A stretch of DNA of 64,000 bases from positions 1,167,676 to 1,231,675 of the forward strand of contig NZ_KE386571.1 of the NCBI RefSeq assembly GCF_000427645.1, read 5' to 3'. The translations under genes and the position numbers were made by a program. The notes below the pieces were generated by a model. That model ran no database searches and had not been told where the DNA came from. It saw only the letters and a list, made by a program, of their open reading frames with translations. The first letter of the stretch is position 1; every line of letters starts with the position of its first letter. This document shows positions 37,150 to 45,195 of the stretch, in pieces. This DNA is from Sphingomonas phyllosphaerae FA2 (lineage in GTDB: Bacteria; Pseudomonadota; Alphaproteobacteria; Sphingomonadales; Sphingomonadaceae).

Positions 37150-37685
37150 GGATTATCGCCGGCCAGTGGCGCGGTCGCCCGCTCGTCGCGCCCAAGGGCG
37201 ATGCGACCCGCCCCACTGCGGATCGCACGCGTGAGGCGCTGTTTTCGATGCTGACCAGCCGTGTCGGCAGTTTCGAGGGGCTGGCCGTAGCCGATCTGTT
37301 CGCTGGCTCGGGCGCGCTCGGGCTGGAGGCGCTGTCGCGCGGCGCCACCACCTGCCTGTTCGTCGAGCAGGACAAGACGGCGCTCGACGCCTTGCGCGCC
37401 AACGTCGCGAAACTCGGCGCGACGGGTGCGGACATCCGGCCGGCATCGGTCATGGCGATCGGCCCGGCACGCGCGCCGCTCGACGTCGTGATGATGGACC
37501 CGCCCTATACGACCGGCGCGGGGGCGGTGGCTGCGGACAAGCTCGCGCGACTGGGCTGGATCGGCCCGGCAACATGGGTTTCGATCGAGACTGCCAAGGG
37601 CGAAGGCGACGTGCCGCCCGGCTTCGTGGTCGACGCCGACCGCACGCATGGTCGCGCGCGGCTGTTGCTGCTGCGGCTCGGCTGA
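37146..37685 (+). CDS. rsmD: 16S rRNA (guanine966-N2)-methyltransferase, GTG start
   Basis: 179-residue Rossmann-fold methyltransferase. RIIAGQWRGRPL at the start, RPTADRTREALFSML, the SAM-binding ADLFAGSGALGLEALSRG and the catalytic DPPY motif (MMDPPYTTG) identify RsmD. GTG at 37146 overlaps the rluB stop, giving a coupled pair of rRNA-modifying enzymes. The 3' end is 3 bp from the convergent MFS gene. Confidence 0.95.
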   Translation: MRIIAGQWRGRPLVAPKGDATRPTADRTREALFSMLTSRVGSFEGLAVADLFAGSGALGLEALSRGATTCLFVEQDKTALDALRANVAKLGATGADIRPASVMAIGPARAPLDVVMMDPPYTTGAGAVAADKLARLGWIGPATWVSIETAKGEGDVPPGFVVDADRTHGRARLLLLRLG

Positions 37686-37688
37686 GCC

Positions 37689-38978
37689 TCAGGTAGCCAC
37701 CACCCGCGGGCGCATCGCCACCAAAGCGATCAGGCTCACCAGCGACATCGCCGCCAGATAGCCGCCGACCAGCGACAGCCCGCCGTGCCTCGCCAACGTC
37801 TCGGCCGCGACAGGCGTCAGACCGCCGCCGATGATCCCTGCCATATTGAACGCCAGGCTGACGCCCGTGTAGCGCACCCGCGCGGGGAACAGCCCCGGCA
37901 GCCATGCCCCGAGCGGTCCATAGACAAAGCCCATTGCGAACAACGCCAGTGCAAGGCTAGCGAAGATCAACAATAACGATCCCGATCCCAGCCCCGGTGC
38001 CAGCACGAAGCCTGCCACTACCGCAAACACGCAGCCCCACGTCAGGACATGCCGCGCGTCGCGTCGGTCGGCCCAGATACCCGACAAAACGATCCCGACG
38101 GCCATGAACAGGATCGCGCCGAGTTGCATCGAAAGGATCGTCGGGCGCGCGATCCCCAGCCGGGTCGTGGCATAGCCCAGCGCAAACGCAGTCGCGATAT
38201 AATAGACCGCGAAGCACGCAATCGCGCCCGCCGTCCCACCGATCGCCGCGCGCCAGTGATCGCGGAGCAGTTCGCCCATCGGCACCGCGGGTGGCGGGCC
38301 TTCCTCCAGTACCTGCGCAAATGCCGGGGTCTCGGCAATCTTCAGCCGCACCCACAGGCCGAGCCCGACCAGCACGATCGACAACACGAATGGGATGCGC
38401 CAGCCCCAGGCGGCGAAGTCCTCCGCACTCATTGCCAGGCCCAGCAGCAGGAACAGCCCATTGGCGGCAATGAACCCGACCGGCGCGCCCAGTTGCGGCA
38501 CCATGCCATAGCGTCCGCGCCAGCCGGGTGGTGCGTTCTCCACGGCCAGCAGCGCAGCGCCACCCCACTCGCCACCAAGGCCGAAGCCCTGCCCGAACCG
38601 CAATACGCAAAGCAGCACCGGTGCGAGGTAACCCGCCTGCGCATAGGTCGGCAAAAAGGCGATGGCGAGCGTCGAGCCGCCCATCAGCATCAGGCTGACC
38701 ACCAGCGTCGATTTGCGCCCGATCCGATCGCCGTAATGCCCGAATGCCCATGCCCCGACCGGCCGGGCGAAGAACGCTACCGCGAGACTCGCATAAGCCG
38801 CCAGCAGTTGTGCTGACGGATCGCCGGGGGGAAAAAACAGCGGTCCGAACACCAGCGAGGCAGCCGTCGCGTAGATGTAGAAATCATAGAACTCGACCGA
38901 CGTGCCGACGAGGCTGGCGAGCAGGATGCGGCGATGCGAGGTGCCTGCCAATGCGGCGGGCAAAGATGATACGGCCAT
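37689..38978 (-). CDS. MFS transporter, metabolite:H+ symporter (MHS) type
   Basis: 429 residues and 12 predicted helices. The start RRILLASLVGTSVEFYDFYIYATAAS and the loop GHYGDRIGRKSTLVVSLMLMG with QGFGLGGEWGGAALL are signatures of the MHS family (shikimate, alpha-ketoglutarate, proline/betaine carriers). The exact substrate cannot be read from sequence. It converges with rsmD, 3 bp apart. Confidence 0.85.
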   Translation of the reverse strand: MAVSSLPAALAGTSHRRILLASLVGTSVEFYDFYIYATAASLVFGPLFFPPGDPSAQLLAAYASLAVAFFARPVGAWAFGHYGDRIGRKSTLVVSLMLMGGSTLAIAFLPTYAQAGYLAPVLLCVLRFGQGFGLGGEWGGAALLAVENAPPGWRGRYGMVPQLGAPVGFIAANGLFLLLGLAMSAEDFAAWGWRIPFVLSIVLVGLGLWVRLKIAETPAFAQVLEEGPPPAVPMGELLRDHWRAAIGGTAGAIACFAVYYIATAFALGYATTRLGIARPTILSMQLGAILFMAVGIVLSGIWADRRDARHVLTWGCVFAVVAGFVLAPGLGSGSLLLIFASLALALFAMGFVYGPLGAWLPGLFPARVRYTGVSLAFNMAGIIGGGLTPVAAETLARHGGLSLVGGYLAAMSLVSLIALVAMRPRVVAT

Positions 38979-39034
38979 TGCCCCTTTCCGCGCGCCGGTT
39001 GCCCCACGTCAACGCACAAAAATATGTCGTTGCA

Positions 39035-39200
39035 GTCACGAAATCGGGTTTCGAAGACACATGGCAGCAATGTTGACGGTTTAGGGGACGAATGTGCGAG
39101 GCAGCTTTTATGGCGCGCATCGCATAATGCCGGGCTTTCCCCCCTCGCCCGGCCATTCCCTGAACTACGGGGCGGTCCCTGGCGACCGCCCCGATTTTTC
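39035..39200 (+). ncRNA. Candidate small RNA ending in tandem hairpins
   Basis: The gap between two minus-strand genes holds two consecutive hairpins that read as a plus-strand RNA 3' end: GCCGGGC/GCCCGGC (39129-39153) with a C-rich loop TTTCCCCCCTC, and GGGGCGGTC/GACCGCCCC (39169-39192) followed by GATTTTTC. There is no plus-strand protein gene upstream for this terminator to serve. A weak promoter-like pair (TTGCCC at 38999 and AATATG at 39021) is present. The 5' end is a guess. Confidence 0.25.
39169..39200 (+). terminator. Strong plus-strand intrinsic terminator
   Basis: Perfect 9-bp stem with a 6-base loop and a run of five T on the plus strand. Read on the minus strand, after DUF5872, the same hairpin has no T-run, so its natural direction is plus. 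Confidence 0.6.
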
Positions 39201-39693
39201 AGCGCGATACCGCATCGCGCAATTGCGCCTTGTTCATCTTCGAGCGGCCGGCGATCCCGCGCTTCTTCGCCTCGGCATATAGCTCATCGCGGCTACAATG
39301 ATCGCGCGCCTCCGCAGTCTTTTCCGCAATGTCCCCGGGCTGCGCAGAAAATTGCCGGCCCTTGCGCGTGTCGGCGCGCTTCTTGGCGGTCGTCCGGGCA
39401 TATTCCTTGTCGGAAAGCGCTTCGCGTGCCTTCTTGGGCAGATATCGCTCACCGGTCTCGCCGCTCTGCTTGCCCGATTTGGTTCCCCATTCTTCCTCGG
39501 TCCATTGATGGAGCGAATTGTCAGCGTCCTTGCCGTCCTTATAGCCGCCGCCTCGCTTCTTATATTCGGTGACCGCCATCTGCGCCTTACGCGCTGACCA
39601 CTGGCCTTTCTTCCCGCCTTTCGACCCGGCGGTGATTTCTTCCTTCACCTTCTCCCACAAGGCGGGGTCGGATTTTTCGGCGGTTTCGGACAT
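39199..39693 (-). CDS. DUF5872/Rho-N (SAP-like) domain protein
   Basis: 164-residue, lysine-rich protein. The first two thirds (WEKVKEEITAGSKGGKKGQWSARKAQMAVTEYKKRGGGYK) match DUF5872; the C-terminus SRDELYAEAKKRGIAGRSKMNKAQLRDAV is a Rho N-terminal/SAP-like helix-turn-helix often found in nucleic-acid binding proteins. The start has AGGAGGTGC. It lies 51 bp downstream of uvrD on the same strand and would share its LexA-type control if co-transcribed. A DNA-associated role is an inference. Confidence 0.75.
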   Translation of the reverse strand: MSETAEKSDPALWEKVKEEITAGSKGGKKGQWSARKAQMAVTEYKKRGGGYKDGKDADNSLHQWTEEEWGTKSGKQSGETGERYLPKKAREALSDKEYARTTAKKRADTRKGRQFSAQPGDIAEKTAEARDHCSRDELYAEAKKRGIAGRSKMNKAQLRDAVSR

Positions 39694-39744
39694 CGGCTGC
39701 ACCTCCTGTGCGACAAACCCGTCCCGCACCGAAAAGACGCAGAC

Positions 39745-42054
39745 TCAACTCGCGGTGACGAAGCTGTCCATCACCCGCTTGCGTCCGGCCTGCTCGAAAT
39801 CGATCTCCAGCTTGTTGCCCTCGATCTCCGCGATCGCGCCATAGCCAAATTTCTGGTGGAACACGCGCTGTCCCACGGAAAGGTCGCCCCGCCCCTTGTT
39901 GCCGAGGCTCACCGCGGAGGCGCGACTTTCGACCACCCGCACCGGCTCGCGCGTGAAGGTGCGGCTCGACCATTCGCCGCCGGGCTTGGCGCCGAGCGTT
40001 CCCGCCGCCCGCTGCCACCCCGGTCCGCGGCCGGTCCCTCGCGCCACATCGGCAAAGGGATCGGCGCGCTCGGACCAATTCGCGCGCCACAGGCTCTCGC
40101 CCCCCGACATGCTCGTCTCGCTCTCGACATGCTGGGGCGGCAGTTCCCCAACGAAGCGCGATGGGATCGAGCTGGTCCACTGGCCGTAGATGCGGCGATT
40201 GGCAGCGTGCAGGATCGTCGCCAGGCGCCGCGCGCGCGTGATCGCGACATAGGCTAGCCGCCGCTCCTCTTCCAGCGAGCGCGTCCCGCCTTCATCGAGC
40301 GCGCGCTGCGACGGGAACAACCCCTCCTCCCAGCCCGCGAGGAAGACGGTGTCGAATTCCAGCCCCTTGGCGGCGTGGATCGTCATGATCGTCACCTTGG
40401 GATCGTCGCGGGTCGCCTCATTGTCCATGACGAGGCTGACGTGTTCCAGGAACGCACCGAGGTTCTCATATTCCTCCATCGCGCGCACCAGCTCGGTGAG
40501 GTTCTCCAGCCGCCCCGCGGCCTCGGTCGACTTCTCCGCCTGATACATTGCGGTATAGCCGCTCTCATCGAGGATCTGCCGCGCCAGCTCGGGATGCGGC
40601 AGGTCGCGCGCCATATCGCGCCACCGCGCGACGTCGCCTACGAACCGCCCCAGCGCCTTGCGCGCCTGCGGGGTCAGCTCATCGGTGTCGAGAATGCGCG
40701 CCGCCGCGATCGACAGCGGCAACCCCTCGGCGCGCGCAAGCTGATGCAGCTTGGCAATCGCCTTGTCGCCGAGCCCACGCTTGGGCGTGTTGACGATCCG
40801 CTCGAACGCCAGATCGTCGGCGGGCTGGTTCACGACGCGCAGATACGCCAGCGCATCGCGGATTTCGGCACGCTCGTAGAAGCGGAACCCGCCGACGATC
40901 CGGTACGGCAACCCGATCGCGATGAAGCGATCCTCGAACTCGCGGGTCTGATGCTGCGCACGGACGAGGATCGCGACATCGTCGAGGCTCTTGCCCGATC
41001 GCTGCGTCGCCTCGATCTCGTCACCGACGCGACGTGCTTCCTCGGGACCGTCCCACACGCCCAGCACGCGGACCTTTTCGCCCGCGTCCAGCTCGGTCCA
41101 CAATTCCTTGCCGAGCCGCCCGCCGTTGTTGGCGATCACCCCGGATGCGGCGCCCAGAATGTGCGGCGTTGACCGGTAGTTCTGCTCCAGCCGGATCACC
41201 TTCGCGCCAGGGAAGTCCTTTTCGAACTTCAGGATGTTCTCGACCTGCGCCCCGCGCCACGAATAGATCGACTGATCGTCGTCACCGACGCAGCAAATGT
41301 TGCGCCGCTCCTGCGCCAATAGCCGCAGCCAGAGGTACTGGACCGAGTTCGTGTCCTGGTATTCGTCGACCATGATGTAGCGAAAGCGCTGCTGATACTG
41401 CTCCAGCACGCCACGATCGCGCTTCAAGATCGTCAGCGCATGCAACAGCAGGTCACCGAAGTCACAGGCGTTCACCGCCTTCAGCCGTTCCTGATATTGC
41501 TGGTACAGCTCGCCACCCCGGCCGTTCGCATACCGCTCGCTCTCGCCCGCATCGACGTGGGCCGGCACCAACCCCTTGTTCTTCCATTCATCGATCAATC
41601 CGGCGAGCGACCGTGCTGGGAAGCGCTTCTCGTCGATGTCCGCAGCAAGCACCAGTTGCTTGAGCAACCGCAACTGATCGTCGGTGTCGAGAATGGTAAA
41701 ATTGCTCTGCAAACCAACCAATTCGGCATGACGCCGCAGCATCTTGGCGCCGATCGCATGGAAGGTGCCCAACCACGGCATTCCCTCCACCGCATCGCCG
41801 ACCAGCCGCCCGACCCGCTCGCGCATCTCGCGCGCCGCCTTGTTGGTGAAGGTTACCGACAGGATTTCCGAAGGATAGGCGCGTCTGGTCCACAGCAGAT
41901 GCGCCAGCCGGGCCGTCAGCGCGGCCGTCTTGCCGGTGCCTGCTCCGGCCAGCACCAGCACCGGTCCGTCGGTCGTCAGCACCGCATCACGTTGCGGGGA
42001 GTTGAGCCCGGCCAGATAGGGCGGGTCCTGCGTAGCGGCGGAAAGATCGGTCAC
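39745..42054 (-). CDS. uvrD: UvrD/PcrA-type DNA helicase, GTG start
   Basis: SF1A 3'-5' helicase for nucleotide excision and mismatch repair. The 769-residue protein shows LNSPQRDAVLTTDGPVLVLAGAGTGKT (Q motif and Walker A), TFTNKAAREMRERV, the Walker B DEYQDTN, GDDDQSIYSWRGA, VIRLEQNYRST and, later, TIHAAKGLEFD and VAITRARR: the full set of motifs. The C-terminal region ends in the Tudor-like RNA-polymerase-binding segment. The start is GTG at 42054; a LexA-type box begins 4 bases upstream, which leaves no room for a Shine-Dalgarno. Confidence 0.96.
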   Translation of the reverse strand: MTDLSAATQDPPYLAGLNSPQRDAVLTTDGPVLVLAGAGTGKTAALTARLAHLLWTRRAYPSEILSVTFTNKAAREMRERVGRLVGDAVEGMPWLGTFHAIGAKMLRRHAELVGLQSNFTILDTDDQLRLLKQLVLAADIDEKRFPARSLAGLIDEWKNKGLVPAHVDAGESERYANGRGGELYQQYQERLKAVNACDFGDLLLHALTILKRDRGVLEQYQQRFRYIMVDEYQDTNSVQYLWLRLLAQERRNICCVGDDDQSIYSWRGAQVENILKFEKDFPGAKVIRLEQNYRSTPHILGAASGVIANNGGRLGKELWTELDAGEKVRVLGVWDGPEEARRVGDEIEATQRSGKSLDDVAILVRAQHQTREFEDRFIAIGLPYRIVGGFRFYERAEIRDALAYLRVVNQPADDLAFERIVNTPKRGLGDKAIAKLHQLARAEGLPLSIAAARILDTDELTPQARKALGRFVGDVARWRDMARDLPHPELARQILDESGYTAMYQAEKSTEAAGRLENLTELVRAMEEYENLGAFLEHVSLVMDNEATRDDPKVTIMTIHAAKGLEFDTVFLAGWEEGLFPSQRALDEGGTRSLEEERRLAYVAITRARRLATILHAANRRIYGQWTSSIPSRFVGELPPQHVESETSMSGGESLWRANWSERADPFADVARGTGRGPGWQRAAGTLGAKPGGEWSSRTFTREPVRVVESRASAVSLGNKGRGDLSVGQRVFHQKFGYGAIAEIEGNKLEIDFEQAGRKRVMDSFVTAS

Positions 42055-42057
42055 GCC

Positions 42058-42072
42058 GAACAGGTAGGGAAC
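42058..42072 (-). promoter_or_regulatory. LexA-type box directly before uvrD
   Basis: On the coding strand GTTCCCTACCTGTTC, i.e. GTTC-N7-GTTC, ends 3 bases before the uvrD GTG. Gene identity (a classical SOS gene) and position strongly support a real operator. Confidence 0.7.
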
Positions 42073-42261
42073 GCGTGCGCCACGGGCAAGCGAAACGGCG
42101 AAGAGTTACAGTCACGCGGGCGTCTTCGACCAGACGCACCGCCGTAAAGCCCCACGCCTAGGGGCCGTCGGGTCGGCGACCAGGGCGCGCCGGCAAGTCG
42201 CCCGCCTTGACGCAGAGGCGACGCATGTCGCGGCCGCCGAACCACCCCAGGAGTACCATCG

Positions 42262-42585
42262 ATGAACCGCCTCGATTTCGCCGCGCTTGCGGTAACGCTG
42301 ACACTTTGCCTTTCGCCGACAGCCGCAACGGCCGATGCCGATCGCGTGCCGCTCACCGCGCGAATCGCGGTCCGCGATCTCGACCTCGCCAGCCGCTTCG
42401 GTCAGGGGCAGTTCCGACGGCGCGTGGATCACGCCGCTGCCAGCACCTGCGGTGTCGGCATGAGCATCCGCGAGCGGCTCGACGTGCTGCGGTGCCACAC
42501 CGAGATGCGCAGGGACGCGCAGGTCCGGCTCGCAGCACTCGCTCACAGCGGCGAGATCGAGGTCGCGGCGCTTATATCGCGCTGA
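42262..42585 (+). CDS. UrcA family secreted protein
   Basis: 107 residues with a signal peptide (MNRLDFAALAVTLTLCLSPTAATA). The mature part ARIAVRDLDLASRFGQGQFRRRVDHAAASTCG...RCHTEMRRDAQVRLAAL follows the UrcA pattern: a Y/V-x-DLDL motif, conserved Arg, and two cysteines spaced about 25 residues apart, likely a disulfide. UrcA proteins are abundant in sphingomonads and of unknown function. The start has CAGGAGTACC upstream. Confidence 0.82.
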   Translation: MNRLDFAALAVTLTLCLSPTAATADADRVPLTARIAVRDLDLASRFGQGQFRRRVDHAAASTCGVGMSIRERLDVLRCHTEMRRDAQVRLAALAHSGEIEVAALISR

Positions 42586-42693
42586 CCGTGACAGGGGGCG
42601 GGTCTCGCAGCGAGGTCCGCCTCTTGCCGCGATCAAGTGAAAGGACGAAGGTGCCAGCGCGTATCGTTGATCGGCCCTACATGTCATTGTGAA

Positions 42694-42716
42694 GGCGTCT
42701 GATTGACGCCAGTTTT
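42694..42716 (+). terminator. Hairpin with T-run after UrcA gene
   Basis: GGCGTC-TGATT-GACGCC followed by AGTTTTC, 108 bp past the UrcA stop. Short stem but correct layout for a plus-strand intrinsic terminator. Confidence 0.45.
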
Positions 42717-42945
42717 CAATGCTGAGAGCGTCGATGGCTAGTCGGCATCTCGCGGCTATTAAATCCTTTCCGGATAAAGCAGCATAATACCTCGTCCGGC
42801 CGCCGCATACGCGACTTTGTGCACGCAGCTTAGTTTCTATCACGATCCCGCACCGGCGGACCGCTTCGTCATGCCGGCAATCCCAAAAACCTCACTGCAT
42901 CAACCGATCTACTTTATTTGCCGGCCGATGACCGGGATCGGCGAT

Positions 42946-42963
42946 AGGTCATCAAACTGTCAC
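42946..42963 (+). promoter_or_regulatory. Pho-box-like direct repeat upstream of pit
   Basis: AGGTCAT CAAA CTGTCAC: two 7-base repeats with the 11-bp period of the PhoB box (consensus CTGTCAT-N4-CTGTCAT). Matches are 5/7 and 6/7. It ends 26 bp before the pit start, close enough to overlap the promoter or leader. Confidence 0.55.
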
Positions 42964-42989
42964 GCTTCACGCCGACAGCACGACTCGTC

Positions 42990-44624
42990 ATGGCATCCAG
43001 TGTCCTTGAGGCTTCGCCTTCGTCACCGCCCGCGGCAACGCGATCGTTCGACGGTCCAGTCCATCCATTCGCTCGTTTCGCCTTCCTGGCGGTCGTCATT
43101 CTGGGCTTCGGCTATGCCGGGATCAGCGTCCTGATCGACACCCAGCAGGTCGGAGAGCAGCTTGCGCTTGGCGTCTTTGCCTTTTTGGGCCTCGCCCTGC
43201 TGATCGCGCTGGGGTTCGAGTTCGTCAACGGCTTCCACGACACGGCCAATGCGGTCGCGACCGTCATCTATACGAACGCGCTGCCCGCGCATTTCGCGGT
43301 CGTGTGGTCGGGCTTCTTCAACTTTCTCGGCGTTATGCTGTCGTCAGGGGCGGTCGCCTATTCGATCATCACGCTGCTCCCCGTCGACCTGATCCTGAAT
43401 GTCGGCTCGGGTGCCGGGTTCGCGATGATCTTCGCGCTGCTGTTCGCAGCCGTGCTGTGGAACCTGGCGACCTGGTACGTCGGCTTGCCCAACAGCTCGA
43501 GCCACACGCTGATCGGGTCGGTGCTGGGCGTCGGTTTCGCCAACCAGCTGCTGACCAGCGACAGCGGCGGCACCTCGGGTGTCGACTGGACACAGGCGAC
43601 CAAGGTGCTGACCGGGCTGTGGATGGCGCCGCTGATTGGGTTCGGGGCGGCGGCGCTGCTGCTTCTGGTCGTCCGCCACATGGCGCGCAATCCGCAACTC
43701 ATGACCCCCCCTGAGGGCAATACGCCGCCTCCGCGTGGCATTCGCGCGCTGTTGATCTTCACCTGCACGGCGGTGTCGTTCAGCCACGGGTCGAACGACG
43801 GTCAGAAGGGCATGGGGCTGATCATGCTCATCCTGATCGGCTGCGCACCGACTGCCTACGCGCTGAACCGCACGCTGCCCGCAAGCGAGACGCCCGCCTT
43901 CGTCCAGAGCGCCAATGATGCGCGGACGACGCTGATCCAGCACGGAGCGGCCTCAGTCGAACCGGGGAAGGCACGAAAGATACTCCGCGATTCGCTGAAG
44001 AAGCGCGACGTGGTGAATGGACGCACCTACGGAGCAGCGATCGCCGTGTCGGAGGACCTCGCCCGCCGTGTCGCCGGATATGGCTCGTTGAGCCAGGTGC
44101 CCGCCAGTGCCGCACCCAACATCCGCAACGACATGTACATGGTCATGGACACGACGCGGATGATCACCTCCGCCGAGCATAATGGCTTCAACGATGGCGA
44201 GAAAGCGGTCCTCAACGACTATCGCACCCGGCTGGAGCGCGGGACGCGCTTCATCCCGCTGTGGGTGAAGGTGGCGGTGGCGCTGGCGCTCGGGCTCGGC
44301 ACGATGGTCGGCTGGAAGCGAATCGTCGTCACGGTCGGCGAGCGGATCGGCAAGCAGCACATGACCTATGGCATGGGCGCATCGGCAGAACTGGTGGCAG
44401 CGGGTACGATCCTGGTCGCCGATCGCTTCGGCTTGCCCGTGTCCACGACCCACATCCTGTCGTCAGGTGTCGCTGGCGCCTCGGTGGCGAGCGGACATGG
44501 GCTGCAACGTCGTACGCTGATCCAGCTTGCCGCGGCCTGGCTCATGACGCTGCCGGTGGCGATGGTGCTTGCCGGCGGGCTTTATTGGTTGCTGCTGACC
44601 ATCGTCAGGACCGCCGGACTTTAG
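42990..44624 (+). CDS. pit: Inorganic phosphate transporter, PiT family
   Basis: 544-residue low-affinity metal-phosphate:H+ symporter. GFEFVNGFHDTANAVATVIYTNAL (about residue 75) and the second copy FSHGSNDGQKGMGLIMLIL are the duplicated PiT signatures. About ten hydrophobic helices flank a soluble central loop (residues about 290-400) larger than in E. coli PitA. N-terminal residues 1-25 are polar. A Pho-box-like site 26 bp upstream suggests control by PhoB; in Sinorhizobium PhoB represses the pit operon. Confidence 0.93.
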   Translation: MASSVLEASPSSPPAATRSFDGPVHPFARFAFLAVVILGFGYAGISVLIDTQQVGEQLALGVFAFLGLALLIALGFEFVNGFHDTANAVATVIYTNALPAHFAVVWSGFFNFLGVMLSSGAVAYSIITLLPVDLILNVGSGAGFAMIFALLFAAVLWNLATWYVGLPNSSSHTLIGSVLGVGFANQLLTSDSGGTSGVDWTQATKVLTGLWMAPLIGFGAAALLLLVVRHMARNPQLMTPPEGNTPPPRGIRALLIFTCTAVSFSHGSNDGQKGMGLIMLILIGCAPTAYALNRTLPASETPAFVQSANDARTTLIQHGAASVEPGKARKILRDSLKKRDVVNGRTYGAAIAVSEDLARRVAGYGSLSQVPASAAPNIRNDMYMVMDTTRMITSAEHNGFNDGEKAVLNDYRTRLERGTRFIPLWVKVAVALALGLGTMVGWKRIVVTVGERIGKQHMTYGMGASAELVAAGTILVADRFGLPVSTTHILSSGVAGASVASGHGLQRRTLIQLAAAWLMTLPVAMVLAGGLYWLLLTIVRTAGL

Positions 44625-44778
44625 CCGCGGTCGCCACCGCAAGCGAAAGGACCGATTTCCGCGACGGCCTTAGTTGGCTGGCGTGCCGAAGGGCTTGCCG
44701 CGATAAAAGCGGCAGAGTTTCACACGCTCAACTTGAAGCACGCGCTACAATCACCGCGCGCGACAAACGCCGTTCGCG

Positions 44779-45120
44779 TCAGCTTTCGACGGAAAGCAGT
44801 GTTACCCCGGCATAACGCTCCTCGCCCGGCACAAACAATTCGCTTGGCTTGAACCGCCGTGGCGTAATGCGCAGCGCCGAGAGTCCCGCCAATTTAAAGG
44901 CGCCGATCTTCGGTTCCTTCGGCGGCTGCCCGTCACGCTCCAGCGTCAGCGCGTCGAGGTAAATCTCACCATGCTTGGTGTAGAGGATATGTGGGGCCAG
45001 CGTCACGCTGCCACGATTGTACATCGCTGCAATCGCCTGCAATTTGACGATCGCCTCGAAGACGACGGGAACGGTATCGGGCACCGCCGGCGCGGGCCGG
45101 CTGTCGGTTTCGGCACTCAT
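44779..45120 (-). CDS. Hypothetical conserved protein
   Basis: 113-residue soluble protein of unrecognised family. The centre reads VVFEAIVKLQAIAAMYNRGSVTLAPHILYTKHGEIYLDALTLERDGQ and the end AGLSALRITPRRFKPSELFVPGEERYAG, a beta-rich pattern resembling WYL-type or other small regulatory folds, though I would not assign one. ATG at 45120 is preferred to one 12 bases earlier. It lies 75 bp downstream of the S9 peptidase gene on the same strand. Confidence 0.6.
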   Translation of the reverse strand: MSAETDSRPAPAVPDTVPVVFEAIVKLQAIAAMYNRGSVTLAPHILYTKHGEIYLDALTLERDGQPPKEPKIGAFKLAGLSALRITPRRFKPSELFVPGEERYAGVTLLSVES

Positions 45121-45195
45121 CGCGCGCCCCATAGCCGATCGCGCCGCACCGCAGCAAGATTGACGTCGGAAACGCTGCGTTCCCGCGCCGGACCT

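Larger units (their letters stand above)
42586..42989. other. 404-bp gap between UrcA and pit genes
   Basis: No credible coding sequence on either strand: open frames crossing it have no conserved features. It is AT-richer than its surroundings. It holds a small terminator hairpin (42694) and a Pho-box-like repeat (42946) just before pit. Nothing else is recognised. Confidence 0.6.
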
